Below the pieces are notes generated by a model. The model searched no databases and was not told the origin of the DNA. It saw nothing but the letters and a program-made list of their open reading frames with translations. Positions 1-7,785 of a stretch of 64,000 nt of DNA are shown here, one piece after another; within the stretch, counting starts at the first letter, position 1, and each line of letters begins with the position of its first letter. Position numbers and translations under genes: made by a program. Source of the stretch: Amphiplicatus metriothermophilus (GTDB taxonomy: Bacteria > Pseudomonadota > Alphaproteobacteria > Caulobacterales > Parvularculaceae); contig NZ_FZQA01000001.1 in assembly GCF_900199215.1 (NCBI RefSeq), forward strand, positions 62,001 through 126,000. Reading direction: 5' to 3'.

Positions 1-465
1 GATTTCGCGGACGCTGGCGATCCGGCGGAAGGGCGAGACGTTCCTGACCGCCGCCATGATGAGCCGCTCCACCGGCTCGGGCGCGAGATAGCCCGCATCC
101 GGATCGTCGCCGATTGTCACGGCTTTCGCTTCAAGGGCGTGCAGCGCGCTCGCGTCGCCGGCGCGCACATAGCGGGCGAAAGCCGCCTTGCGCCCGTCCG
201 CGGCGGGCGCGGCCTCGCCCTTGGCCGGACGCTTCGCCGCGAGGGCGAGCCGGTCGAGCGCGGCCTTCTGCTCGTCGAGCGCCCGGTCGATGCGGGCGAT
301 CTTCTCCCTGAGCACGACATCGTCGCGCACGCCTTTCTCAAGCGCGGAAAGGCGCCGGTCGTTGTTGCGCTTGAAGGTCTCGAAGGCGCGCAGGAACTCC
401 GTCATGGCCGCGCGGATCTCCGGCGAGGCCGGGGCGGCGGCGCCGGCTTTGGTTTCGATGGTCAT
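1..465 (-). CDS. HK97-type major capsid protein, GTA g5-like (3' truncated by window edge)
   Basis: Reading minus from the ATG at 465, the frame stays open to base 1, giving the first 155 residues of a phage-type major capsid protein. The N-terminal ~100 residues are charged and helical (MTIETKAG..., then KGVRDDVVLREKIARIDRAL), as expected for the delta/scaffold domain that the prohead protease removes. The body begins with GDDPDAGYLAPEPVERLI, the usual start of the mature HK97 fold. A clear AAGGAGC ribosome site precedes the ATG. Gene order (terminase, portal, small gene, protease, capsid) matches the Rhodobacter capsulatus gene transfer agent, so g5 is the likely counterpart. The C-terminus lies outside the window. 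Confidence 0.88.
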   Translation of the reverse strand, partial: MTIETKAGAAAPASPEIRAAMTEFLRAFETFKRNNDRRLSALEKGVRDDVVLREKIARIDRALDEQKAALDRLALAAKRPAKGEAAPAADGRKAAFARYVRAGDASALHALEAKAVTIGDDPDAGYLAPEPVERLIMAAVRNVSPFRRIASVREI

Positions 466-495
466 ATGCTGCTCCTTTACTGTCTGTACTGATGG

Positions 496-981
496 TCAGG
501 CTGCGAAGAGGCGCGTCGCCTCGCGCAGGCTTTCGGCGAGGGCGTCCGCAGGCGGCGCCGGCTTTTCCGGGGGCCCGAGGCGCGTCACGCGCGCGCCAGG
601 CGCCATCGGGAAGGTGACGAGCGAGACCTCCCAAAGGTCGGCCTCGAGAATGACGCGCCCGCCCTTTTCGCGGCGCGCGCGCACGGTCTGAAAGCCGATG
701 GAGAGCCCGTCGAGGCCGCCGCCCGCGACGAGCGCGTAGGCCTCGCGCGCGGTCTCGGAGCCGAGAATGAGCTCGCCGACCGCATAGAGCCCGCGCGCGT
801 CCTCCGTGAAGGACAGCCAGCGCCCGATGGGGATTTCCGCCGCATGCTGATAAAGAAAGCGGATCTCGGGCGCCGACCGGCGGGCGCGAAAGGCGCCGGG
901 CGCGACGACGTCGCCGTTCATGTCCGGCGCGCCGAAGATCGAGGCGTAGCCCTCGATGCGGGCGACGAGATTCCCGCTCAC
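496..981 (-). CDS. HK97-family prohead protease, GTA g4-like
   Basis: Serine protease of 161 residues that matures the procapsid by cleaving the capsid delta domain. The start is a GTG whose last two bases are shared with the TGA of the upstream gene (GTGA overlap), preceded by AAGGAGAA; a longer upstream reading in this frame would bury the neighbour and is rejected. The family signature GYASIFGAPDMNGDVVAPGAF begins near residue 12. FLYQHAAEIPIGRW carries the likely catalytic His and GGLDGLSIGF the likely Ser. It sits between g3.5 and the capsid gene as in known GTA clusters and would be co-transcribed with them. Confidence 0.92.
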   Translation of the reverse strand: MSGNLVARIEGYASIFGAPDMNGDVVAPGAFRARRSAPEIRFLYQHAAEIPIGRWLSFTEDARGLYAVGELILGSETAREAYALVAGGGLDGLSIGFQTVRARREKGGRVILEADLWEVSLVTFPMAPGARVTRLGPPEKPAPPADALAESLREATRLFAA

Positions 982-1256
982 GGCCGGTTCTCCTTGTAGG
1001 CTCTGTCGATCTTCGCCTCGATCCGGTCGAGGCTGTCGCGTATGGCGCGGGTCTGTTCTTCGAGCCGGGCGGTGCGCTCGACGAGCGCGACATTGGCCTC
1101 GGCCCGGCGTTCGAGCTGGGCGAGGCGCTCGGCCGCCGCGCCGGCCCACACGAGCGCGAGGCCGGTCTGCGCGGCCAGCGCGGCGCCGACCGCGATGGTC
1201 ACGCGCACTTCCGGCGCGCGGCGCCGCGCGCCGAGCTCCGCATTGCGTTCAGACAT
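978..1256 (-). CDS. small membrane/coiled-coil GTA protein (g3.5-like)
   Basis: A 92-residue protein between portal and protease genes, the same slot as RcGTA g3.5 (the rcc01685 family). Residues ~18-42 (VRVTIAVGAALAAQTGLALVW) form one hydrophobic segment. The rest is an acidic/basic heptad-like helix (LAQLERRAEANVALVERTARLEEQTRAI). Its start overlaps the end of the portal gene by 8 bp and its stop overlaps the protease start, so translation is probably coupled. I infer identity mainly from position and size; the sequence alone would only say small membrane-anchored coiled coil. Confidence 0.7.
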   Translation of the reverse strand: MSERNAELGARRRAPEVRVTIAVGAALAAQTGLALVWAGAAAERLAQLERRAEANVALVERTARLEEQTRAIRDSLDRIEAKIDRAYKENRP

Positions 1257-2439
1257 CGCCCGCCTCCCCGCCGGCGCGCGGCGCCAGGCCGAGCATGGCG
1301 CGCTTTTCGTCCTCGTCGAGGAAATCGGCCGCCGAGACGCGCGCCCACAGCGCGTCGCGTTCGGCCGCCAGCGCCTCGATCCCGGCGAGATCGCACTCGA
1401 CGCGCGCGCCGAAGGCCCGGCCGAGCCAGCCCGTGAGCGCGGCCGCGGTCTTCTTCACCAGCGGCAGCACGGTCTGCTTCCAGAAGGCGAGATTGGCCTC
1501 GCGATAGTTCGAATACGTATTGTCGCCGGGAATGCCGAGCAGCATCGGCGGCACGCCGAAGGCGAGCGCAATCTCGCGCGCGGCGGCGTTCTTCGCCTCC
1601 ATGAAGTCCATGTCGGCGGGGCTCAGCGACATCTGCCGCCAGTCAAGCCCGCCGTCGAGAACGATCGGCCGACCGGCGCCGGCGGGTCCGGCGTAGGTCT
1701 CGGCGAGCTCGGCCTTGAGCCGCTCGAACTGCTCGGGCGCGAGGCTTTCGGCGCCTTCCGGCCCCTTGTAGACGAGCGCGCCCGAGGGCCGCGCGGCGTT
1801 GTCGAGCAGCGCCTTGTTCCAGGCGGTCGCGGCGTTGTGCAGATCGACCGGAGCGGCCGCCGCTTCGAGCGGGGAAAGCCCGTAATGATCGTTGGTCGGA
1901 TGAAAGAGCTTCAGATGCAGGATCGGCGCGATCGCGCCCTCGTCCATGCGGAACAGCACCTTGCGCCCGCCGACGGAATACTCATAGGCGTCGGGCCAGC
2001 CGCGCGGACCCAGCCGCGCCTTCATCCGGTCGGGGCGCAGCGCGTAAAGCTCCCGCGCCGCGCCGTCGAGAAAGGCCGCTTCGAGATAGGCGTTGCCCGC
2101 CGTCTGCAGGAAGCCGTAGAGCGCCTCGAACAGCTCCGCGCCCGATTGGTCCGGGTTCGGCCGTTCGAGCAGCGCCTTCAGGGGGTGATCGCAGGCGACG
2201 GCGCCGTCCTCGACGATCTTCAGCGGCGCGGACGCCGCGGCTTCGGCGACGAGGCGCACGCAGCGATAGGCGACGACGTTGCGCTCGAAGCCGGCGCGCG
2301 CGAGCGAGGCGTAATCGCGCGGCGTCCACACCGGCGCGCGCGGCCCGGCGAGCGCGATGAGAGGCCTCGCGGCGCTCGCCTTCTTCTCGGCCGCGCGCGG
2401 CCGCAGCGCGCGAAAGGGATCAGCAAGGCTCAGGCGCAT
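1249..2439 (-). CDS. HK97-family portal protein, GTA g3-like
   Basis: Portal protein of 396 residues that would form the dodecameric DNA gate at the capsid vertex. Family landmarks are a conserved N-terminal stretch VVAYRCVRLVAEAAASAPLK (residues ~55-74), the LLERPNPDQSGAELFEALYGF segment, and PPMLLGIPGDNTYSNYREA near residues 310-330, typical of HK97/GTA portals. The start ATG follows GCAGGAGCC. The length is normal for GTA portals, which are shorter than many phage portals. It lies 48 bp after the terminase gene on the same strand. Confidence 0.93.
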   Translation of the reverse strand: MRLSLADPFRALRPRAAEKKASAARPLIALAGPRAPVWTPRDYASLARAGFERNVVAYRCVRLVAEAAASAPLKIVEDGAVACDHPLKALLERPNPDQSGAELFEALYGFLQTAGNAYLEAAFLDGAARELYALRPDRMKARLGPRGWPDAYEYSVGGRKVLFRMDEGAIAPILHLKLFHPTNDHYGLSPLEAAAAPVDLHNAATAWNKALLDNAARPSGALVYKGPEGAESLAPEQFERLKAELAETYAGPAGAGRPIVLDGGLDWRQMSLSPADMDFMEAKNAAAREIALAFGVPPMLLGIPGDNTYSNYREANLAFWKQTVLPLVKKTAAALTGWLGRAFGARVECDLAGIEALAAERDALWARVSAADFLDEDEKRAMLGLAPRAGGEAGDV

Positions 2440-2487
2440 GGCGCGGCTCCTGCGGCGCGGAATTTTTCGTTCGACACGAGCGTTCTC

Positions 2488-3759
2488 CTATTCGATCCGC
2501 CTCACGCCCGGCGCGGCGCGCCGCGGGCGGAGCATCAAATCCGTGATCGCCCAGACGAGGGCGTCGAGGCGGTCGGGGCTGGCGCCCGCCCCGCCCGTGA
2601 AAGACGTCATCTGGTCTTCGAGAGCGCGGAAAGCGCCGACATGGCGCACGCGCCCCTGTTCGTAGAGAGCGGCGACGGGCTCGGCGCGCAGGCGCTTGCC
2701 GCGCATGGCGCGCACCGCGCGCGTCGGCGCGGCCGGATCGATCTGCGCGATCACGGCCTTCGCCATGTCGCCGCCCTGGTTGACCTCGACGACGAGCCGG
2801 TCGGCGTCGAAATCCTCGAAGGCGGCGAGCGCGCGCCCCGCCCAGCCGCGCGGGGAAAGCCCGCGCGCGGAGTAATCGGCGAGCACGTAGGCCGTCTCGC
2901 CCGCCCGGCCGGCGACGACGATTCCGCATTCGTCCGCATCCGGACCGGCGCTCGCCGGCGGATCGACGGCGACGACGACCCGCTCCATCCCGGGCGCGGC
3001 GGCGATGCGCGCGGCCTCGATCATGGACCAGGTCCACAAGGCGCCCTCGACATGCTCGACGAGCTCGCCCAGGAGCTCCTGCCGGCCGAGGGCCGAACCT
3101 TCATAGGCGCGGATCACCTCGTCGAAGAAGGCGGGCGCGAGATTGTCGCGATTGTCGTAGGTCGAGGCGCGCGCCACGACCGTGCTCTCGGCCGCCATGA
3201 GCCGCTTGAGCAGCCCGACGGGCCGCGGCGTGGTGGTGACCGCCTGGCGCGGCCGGCGCCCGAGGCGCAGGGCGAGCTGGAGGTTCGACCAGGTCTCCTC
3301 CGGATAGCGCCACTTGCACAGCTCGTCCGACCACGCCGCGTCGAACTGGAAACCGCGCAGGCCCTCGGGGTCTTCGGCCGAGAAGCAATGCGCGACCGCG
3401 CCCGTGCGCTCCCAGCGAAGGCGCCGGCGCGAAGGCTCCCAGCGCGGCCGGTCGGCCGAATGCGACAGCGCGAGAATGCCGGAAGGTCCTTCGATCATGA
3501 TCTCCCTCGCATCGGCGTAGGATTCGGCCACGAGCGCGATGGCGCGCGCCGAATGCGGATTGTCCTGGTACGGTCCTTCGGCGAGGGAGCGGATCCACTC
3601 CGCCCCCGCGCGGGTCTTGCCCGCCCCGCGCCCGCCCAGGACGAGCCAGGTCGTCCAGCCGTCGCCCTCGGGCGCAAGCTGGTCGGGCCGGGCGAGAAGG
3701 GGCCAGAACGCCTTTTCACTTTCCGGCTCCAGGCGCCTTATCAGGGCCAGCTTTCTCAA
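2488..3759 (-). CDS. terminase large subunit, GTA g2-like
   Basis: DNA-packaging motor of 423 residues. Residues ~42-49 are the Walker A loop GGRGAGKT, and FDAAWSDELCKW supplies the Walker B-like acidic residues. The C-terminal nuclease half has VVVAVDPPASAG (first metal-binding Asp) and a late SPDRLDALVWA motif (last catalytic Asp), which are conserved in phage and GTA terminases. The start overlaps the end of the upstream g1-like gene by 44 bp. In GTAs this enzyme packages host DNA by headful; whether this cluster still makes particles cannot be judged from the head genes alone. Confidence 0.93.
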   Translation of the reverse strand: MRKLALIRRLEPESEKAFWPLLARPDQLAPEGDGWTTWLVLGGRGAGKTRAGAEWIRSLAEGPYQDNPHSARAIALVAESYADAREIMIEGPSGILALSHSADRPRWEPSRRRLRWERTGAVAHCFSAEDPEGLRGFQFDAAWSDELCKWRYPEETWSNLQLALRLGRRPRQAVTTTPRPVGLLKRLMAAESTVVARASTYDNRDNLAPAFFDEVIRAYEGSALGRQELLGELVEHVEGALWTWSMIEAARIAAAPGMERVVVAVDPPASAGPDADECGIVVAGRAGETAYVLADYSARGLSPRGWAGRALAAFEDFDADRLVVEVNQGGDMAKAVIAQIDPAAPTRAVRAMRGKRLRAEPVAALYEQGRVRHVGAFRALEDQMTSFTGGAGASPDRLDALVWAITDLMLRPRRAAPGVRRIE

Positions 3760-4201
3760 GAGCGCGCTTTTCCTCGACGAGGGCGCGCAGCTCGCTTTCG
3801 GCCTGCTCGATGAGCTCGAAGGCGCGCCGGCGCCATTCGGGATCGAGCATGTCGGCGGATTTGTCTGCCTGCTTATCGGTCATCTCCTTGCACCTTTGCG
3901 CCGCGAGCGTCAGCGTGTTGATGTGCCGGACGTCGCGGTCCTCCGTTTTGACCGCCTTCCCGTCCGCTGCGGCTTGCGCGCGCGCGAGCCGCCCGGCCCG
4001 GTGCGCGGCGGCGACGGCGAGAAAGCCCATCGTCTTGCGCAGGAGCGCGGCGACGAGCGCCTCGTCGGCCGCCGCGGCGAGCCGGCGCGCCGCGGCCAGC
4101 GGCGAGACCGGCGCGCGGGCGGCGGGATCGGCGGCGGGGCCCCGCGCCCCCATCTCGGGGGCGCGGGCGGGGTCGGGTCGGATGGCGGTTTCTTCACTCA
4201 T
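3716..4201 (-). CDS. GTA g1-like protein (small-terminase position)
   Basis: First gene of the head operon, 161 residues from the ATG at 4201; an ATG at 4210 and a GTG at 4258 are in frame, none has a strong ribosome site, and the 4258 start would run through a dyad, so I prefer the short form. The N-terminal third is Pro/Ala rich. The middle has RKTMGFLAVAAAHRAGRLARA, and the C-terminus is a charged helix ELIEQAESELRALVEEKRAL. Position and helical character match RcGTA g1, which acts as the small terminase partner. Sequence recognition is weak without a search. Confidence 0.62.
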   Translation of the reverse strand: MSEETAIRPDPARAPEMGARGPAADPAARAPVSPLAAARRLAAAADEALVAALLRKTMGFLAVAAAHRAGRLARAQAAADGKAVKTEDRDVRHINTLTLAAQRCKEMTDKQADKSADMLDPEWRRRAFELIEQAESELRALVEEKRALEKAGPDKAPGAGK

Positions 4202-4395
4202 GGCGCGCATCGTAAGGGCGCGCCGAAAGGCGGGGATAACTTGTGAATAGTTATCCACCTTTGAGGAAATTTCTCAGGAAAAACAAGGATCCGCCGATTC
4301 GCCAATAAGTTGAATCGGCGCCATTTTCGGCCTCGGCGAAAAATTTTTTTCGGGTTTTTCGGGGGTTTTTTTTCGGCTTTTCGTCGCCCGCCCCC
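4202..4395. promoter_or_regulatory. AT-rich control region upstream of GTA operon
   Basis: Non-coding stretch that differs sharply from the GC-rich surroundings. It holds a dyad with arms GGATAAC (4234-4240) and GTTATCC (4250-4256). TTATCCACC at 4251-4259 is one base from the Escherichia coli DnaA box. A second dyad has 9-bp arms CGCCGATTC (4292-4300) and GAATCGGCG (4312-4320). Long T runs lie at 4340-4372. It separates the end of the FMN reductase gene from the first GTA gene, so it should contain a terminator for the former and the promoter for the latter. DnaA or nucleoid-protein binding is speculation. Confidence 0.5.
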
Positions 4396-5022
4396 TTACG
4401 CCGCGTCCTCCCGCAGCGCGCGGGCGATGCGGTCGGCGAAAGCGGCCGCGCGGACCTGCGCCTCGGGCGCGAGACGGCGGTCCTCGCCGAAGCGGACATG
4501 CAGCATCCCGCCCCAGCGCATGGCGAAATAGCGCGCGGTCTCGGCGAAGGGAGTCTCGAAGCCCGGCGGGGCTTCCTCGCTCGCGCTCGTGACCAGCGCG
4601 AAGGCGCGCCTGCCGGCGAGGGCGCGGCCCAGAGGCTTATGGGGGCCGGTCGCGTCGGTCAGGCGGTCGAAGAAGGTCTTCATCCGCCCGCTCATGGAAT
4701 ACCAGTAGACCGGCGTGGCGAAAACGACGGCGCGCGCCTGCGCGAGACTGCGCAAGAGGGGCAGGAAATCATCCGCCTCGTGACGATGCGCGTAGTCGTA
4801 GGGGCCGATCGCGAGATCGTTGAGATCGATCACGCGCGCCGCCGACGCGCGCGGGAACACCGCGTCGACGAGCGCGCGGGTGTTGCCGTCGCTTCGCGCC
4901 GAACCCAGAACCGCCGCGACCGGCGGGGCGGCGCGCCGGCTCGCCCGCGCGCGGGCGCTATCTTCCCCGCGCCGGGCGAAGGCCGCGCGCAGATGACCGG
5001 CCATTTGCGCGCCCTCAGACAT
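4396..5022 (-). CDS. NADPH-dependent FMN reductase / flavodoxin-fold oxidoreductase
   Basis: A 208-residue flavodoxin-like protein. After a ~33-residue basic leader comes AVLGSARSDGNTRALVDAVF, the phosphate-binding loop for FMN. VFATPVYWYSMSGRMKTFFDRL, typical of NAD(P)H-dependent FMN reductases/quinone reductases, contacts the isoalloxazine ring. The start at 5022 overlaps the end of the VOC gene by 8 bp. An internal ATG at 5004 would shorten the leader. The pair is probably one operon running away from the divergent regulator at 5536, hinting at a redox or small-molecule stress role. The substrate is unknown. Confidence 0.82.
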   Translation of the reverse strand: MSEGAQMAGHLRAAFARRGEDSARARASRRAAPPVAAVLGSARSDGNTRALVDAVFPRASAARVIDLNDLAIGPYDYAHRHEADDFLPLLRSLAQARAVVFATPVYWYSMSGRMKTFFDRLTDATGPHKPLGRALAGRRAFALVTSASEEAPPGFETPFAETARYFAMRWGGMLHVRFGEDRRLAPEAQVRAAAFADRIARALREDAA

Positions 5023-5449
5023 AGCGGTTCTTCTCCGCCGGATCGTCGCTCAGATATTCGACGAACTCGAACTCCAGCCCTTCCTCGTCGATGAAATAGA
5101 CGTTGCGCCGGAAAGGGTGCGCCGGCCCCCAATGGCTCGGTTCGTATCCGGCCTTTTCGAGCCGGGCGACGACGTCCTCGATCGAGTCGACGACGAAGCC
5201 GATATGCGCCAGGCCCGGCTCGTCGCTGTCGAGATCGCGCTGGCGGCCGCGGCCGAAATCGTTGAGCGTGACGTAAAAGTCGTCGTCGCCGACATGGACC
5301 CAGCGCCGGGCCATGCCTTTCCACGCGTCGCGGCCCTCTCCGCGCACGCGCCATTCGGGAAAGGCGGCCGTGAGAAAGTCCAGGGTCGGCCCGATCGCCG
5401 TGACGACGAGATTGGCGTGCTCGATTCTGGGGGTGAGAGCGGCGGACAT
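5015..5449 (-). CDS. VOC (glyoxalase/dioxygenase-fold) family protein
   Basis: A 144-residue single-chain vicinal oxygen chelate protein with two beta-alpha-beta-beta-beta units. Possible metal ligands are His in RIEHANLVV (near residue 10), His in PGLAHIGFVV (near 82) and Glu in LEFEFVEYL near the C-terminus. The ATG follows GGAGGCCCCC. It is the first gene of a two-gene unit with the FMN reductase and is divergent from a Cys-rich winged-helix regulator, with palindromes in between. Family assignment is firm; substrate (glyoxalase, dioxygenase or resistance type) is not. Confidence 0.85.
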   Translation of the reverse strand: MSAALTPRIEHANLVVTAIGPTLDFLTAAFPEWRVRGEGRDAWKGMARRWVHVGDDDFYVTLNDFGRGRQRDLDSDEPGLAHIGFVVDSIEDVVARLEKAGYEPSHWGPAHPFRRNVYFIDEEGLEFEFVEYLSDDPAEKNRYV

Positions 5450-5471
5450 GGGGGCCTCCAGCGCATGATTT

Positions 5472-5519
5472 AAGAAAGGATTTTCTTTCTTTAATGGCGC
5501 TTGTTTTCGAAAGCAAGAG
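5472..5519. promoter_or_regulatory. paired palindromes in divergent promoter (likely operator)
   Basis: Two dyads in the 86-bp gap between VOC and regulator genes: AAGAAAG (5472-5478) with CTTTCTT (5485-5491), and CTTGTTTTCGAAAGCAAG (5502-5519), an 18-bp near-perfect palindrome centred on TTTCGAAA. They are the natural binding sites for the adjacent winged-helix regulator, which would then control both itself and the VOC/FMN-reductase pair. Binding is inferred, not shown. Confidence 0.5.
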
Positions 5520-5535
5520 CTTTTATAAACTTCCC

Positions 5536-6234
5536 ATGCCCGCCGCCGCGAAAAAGCCCGCCCGGCGCAAGAGCGCCGCCGCCCGCCGTCTTCCCGCCCG
5601 TCCGGCGGGCGAAGGCGGGGCGGCGCGCGGGCGCATTCTCGACCTTCTCAAGCGCCATGGCGGCCAGTCCTCGGCCGCGCTCGCCGCCGAGCTGGGCGTG
5701 ACGCCCATGGCGGTGCGGCTTCATCTTTACGAGATGGAGAAGGAGGGGCTGGCGCGCTGCGCGCCGGTCGCTTCGGGCCGCGGCCGGCCGACGAAAGTCT
5801 GGACGCTGACGGAAGCGGCCGACCGCTTCTTTCCCGACGCCCATCAGGGTCTGGCGGTCGGACTCATCCGCTCGCTCGAAGGGCTCTTCGGCGCCGAGGG
5901 CCTGTCGCAGGTGATCGCGCGGCACGGCGACAATCAGCGCGCGGCCTATCGGGCGCGCCTCGAAGGGGCGAAGAGTCTGGGCGAGCGCGTGAAGCGGCTC
6001 GCCGCCGCGCGCGCGGAGGAAGGCTATATGGCCGAGGCGCGCCGCGACGGGCGCGACTGGCTGCTCGTCGAGAACCACTGCCCCATCTGCTCGGCGGCGC
6101 GCGTCTGCACGCGCCTGTGCGCGAACGAACTCGACGTGTTCCGGGACGTTCTGGGCGCGGACGTTTCCGTCGTCCGCGAGGAGCATCTTCTCGCCGGCGC
6201 GCGGCGGTGCGCCTATCGGATCTCGGCGCTTTAG
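5536..6234 (+). CDS. SufR/DeoR-like winged-helix regulator with C-terminal Cys cluster
   Basis: A 232-residue transcription factor. I start it at ATG 5536 (MPAAAKKPARR) because the in-frame ATG at 5494 lies inside the operator palindromes. A basic leader is followed by a winged helix (residues ~32-85: ILDLLKRHGGQSSAALAAELGVTPMAVRLHLYEM, then a GRGRPTKVWTLT wing). The C-terminal half has CPICSAARVCTRLC near residues 185-200 plus a later Cys (RRCAYRI), a pattern used by SufR-type regulators to bind an Fe-S cluster. It probably senses Fe-S or redox state and represses the divergent oxidoreductase operon; the true ligand is unproven. Confidence 0.8.
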   Translation: MPAAAKKPARRKSAAARRLPARPAGEGGAARGRILDLLKRHGGQSSAALAAELGVTPMAVRLHLYEMEKEGLARCAPVASGRGRPTKVWTLTEAADRFFPDAHQGLAVGLIRSLEGLFGAEGLSQVIARHGDNQRAAYRARLEGAKSLGERVKRLAAARAEEGYMAEARRDGRDWLLVENHCPICSAARVCTRLCANELDVFRDVLGADVSVVREEHLLAGARRCAYRISAL

Positions 6235-6353
6235 CGCGGGACGTATTTTCCTCGAACCGACGACGCGCGCGGCCAACGCCGCTCATCCCGGCGACGGCCC
6301 GGACCCATAAAACATCAGACGCGGCGCAGACGCCTCCGGCCCCCGGCCCGGCT

Positions 6354-6839
6354 TCACTCATCCCGCATCGAAAGCCACAACAGCACGATCCCGCTGCCGA
6401 CGAGGAACTTGTGCGCGTCGCCGAGCGAGGCCTGGCCGAGCTCGGTCTGCCACATCTGGAACAGCGCCCCGCCGATCGCCGTGAAGCCGCCGAACCAGAC
6501 GACGAGCGCCATCGCGCAGCCGGCGATCGCGAGGCTCTTCGCGCCGTTGAAAGCCTCCGCCGGCTTGTCCGCGGCGCCGATCAGGCGCCATGCGCCGGCG
6601 AGCGACAGCACGCCGACCAGAAGCTCGCCCGTCAGAATGACGACGAGCGCGACGGTCGCCGCCGCCGTTCCCTCGAGCGGGGGGACGAGCGCGACCGGAT
6701 ACCAGGGCCGCTCGCCCATGGCGATCGTCGCGCCGACCGCGCCGCGGGCGACCTCCCAGTTGGCGATGTTCGCCGCGAAATAAAAAAGGCCGTTGAGCCC
6801 GACGAAAATGACGAGAATGATTTTCAGCCAGCGGATCAT
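6354..6839 (-). CDS. DUF2165 family small integral membrane protein
   Basis: A 161-residue inner-membrane protein with about four hydrophobic segments: MIRWLKIILVIFVGLNGLFYF at the N-terminus, a pair around residues 57-85, and GSGIVLLWLSMRD at the end. Features characteristic of DUF2165 are the early NGLFYFAANIANWEVARGAV stretch, AWRLIGA, and a C-terminal HKFLVGSGIVLLWLSMRDE. No function is known for the family. It is monocistronic, with 78 bp to the next co-directional gene. Confidence 0.8.
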   Translation of the reverse strand: MIRWLKIILVIFVGLNGLFYFAANIANWEVARGAVGATIAMGERPWYPVALVPPLEGTAAATVALVVILTGELLVGVLSLAGAWRLIGAADKPAEAFNGAKSLAIAGCAMALVVWFGGFTAIGGALFQMWQTELGQASLGDAHKFLVGSGIVLLWLSMRDE

Positions 6840-6917
6840 ACGCGCTCTCCCCTCTCTTACGCCGGAAAGAGCCTAGCGCGAATCGGCGGATCGCGCAAAA
6901 AAGGCGGGCCCGGACGG

Positions 6918-7685
6918 TCAGACGCCCCGGCGGCGCCCCGCGCCGCGGCGTCCGCCCCTGAGCGCGCGCGCGGCGAGGCGCGCGTCCGCCCCGTAGCGCC
7001 CCGTGCGCAGGCGCATCCCGACCATCACGAGGCCCGACAGCGCGAAGACGAGGCCCGCCGCCGCCGCGGTCTTGAGCAACGGATTGTTGAAGTCCGTGCG
7101 CCCCTCGTAATCCATGATGTGCAGCATCCAGAAGAAATCGTAGAAGCGCCACAGGTCGTTGCGCCGGGCGAGAATCGCGCCCGTGGCGGGATCGACGTAA
7201 AGGCGCGTTCCGGCCTCGTCGCCCATCGCGACGCGCCAGACCGGCAGCGCCCCGCGATAGTCGACCGGCGCGGCTTCGAGCCATTCGGCCTGCGCGTCGG
7301 GCGCGGCGCCGGCGAAGTCGGCCCGCGCGGCGGCGAGGGCGCGCGCTTCGTCGAGGGGCGAGAGAACCTGCCCGCTCGCCGCGTCGATCATGACGGCGCC
7401 CGCGGGCCCGCGCGCGAGGAAGACCGGCGCGCCGAGAAAGGTCTTCAGCGCGATCTCCTCGACCGCGCCGCCGGCCGCGCCGGCCGCGGCTGCGATCGCC
7501 GCGTCGAGGGGAATGAGGCCCGCCGCCTCGATCGGCGCCGGCGCCGCCGCGCGGACGTTCGGCAGGCCCTTCACGTCGTCGATGTGGAACCAGCTCATGA
7601 CGACGCCGGAGGCCGTCCAGAGAACGACCTGCAGGCCGAGAACGAGCCCCGCCCAGAGATGGATGCGCGCGACAAGCTGTTTCAT
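6918..7685 (-). CDS. PepSY-domain membrane protein (iron-reductase-like, short)
   Basis: A 255-residue protein starting with a membrane helix MKQLVARIHLWAGLVLGLQVVLW whose HLW motif is seen in PepSY-TM proteins. Two periplasmic PepSY-like repeats follow (residues ~55-170; RLYVDPATGAILARRNDLWR is a typical PepSY end). A second helix lies near 200-225 (LLKTAAAAGLVFALSGLVMVG), before an Arg-rich cytoplasmic tail. HIMDYEGR between helices recalls heme-binding His in the larger PepSY-TM iron reductases. It is shorter than these, so it may be an accessory redox or sensory protein. Confidence 0.75.
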   Translation of the reverse strand: MKQLVARIHLWAGLVLGLQVVLWTASGVVMSWFHIDDVKGLPNVRAAAPAPIEAAGLIPLDAAIAAAAGAAGGAVEEIALKTFLGAPVFLARGPAGAVMIDAASGQVLSPLDEARALAAARADFAGAAPDAQAEWLEAAPVDYRGALPVWRVAMGDEAGTRLYVDPATGAILARRNDLWRFYDFFWMLHIMDYEGRTDFNNPLLKTAAAAGLVFALSGLVMVGMRLRTGRYGADARLAARALRGGRRGAGRRRGV

Positions 7686-7785
7686 CGGATCTTTTCCTTC
7701 GCCAGCCTGCGCTCCTAGCCCATCGGCGCGCGTCAGGCCAGCCGCGCGGGTTCATCGCGCCCGCCCGCCGGGCTATGCTGCGGGC

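Noticed and set aside
4202-4395. Chromosomal replication origin
   Set aside because: Only one DnaA-box-like site and no origin-associated genes; kept as a control region only.
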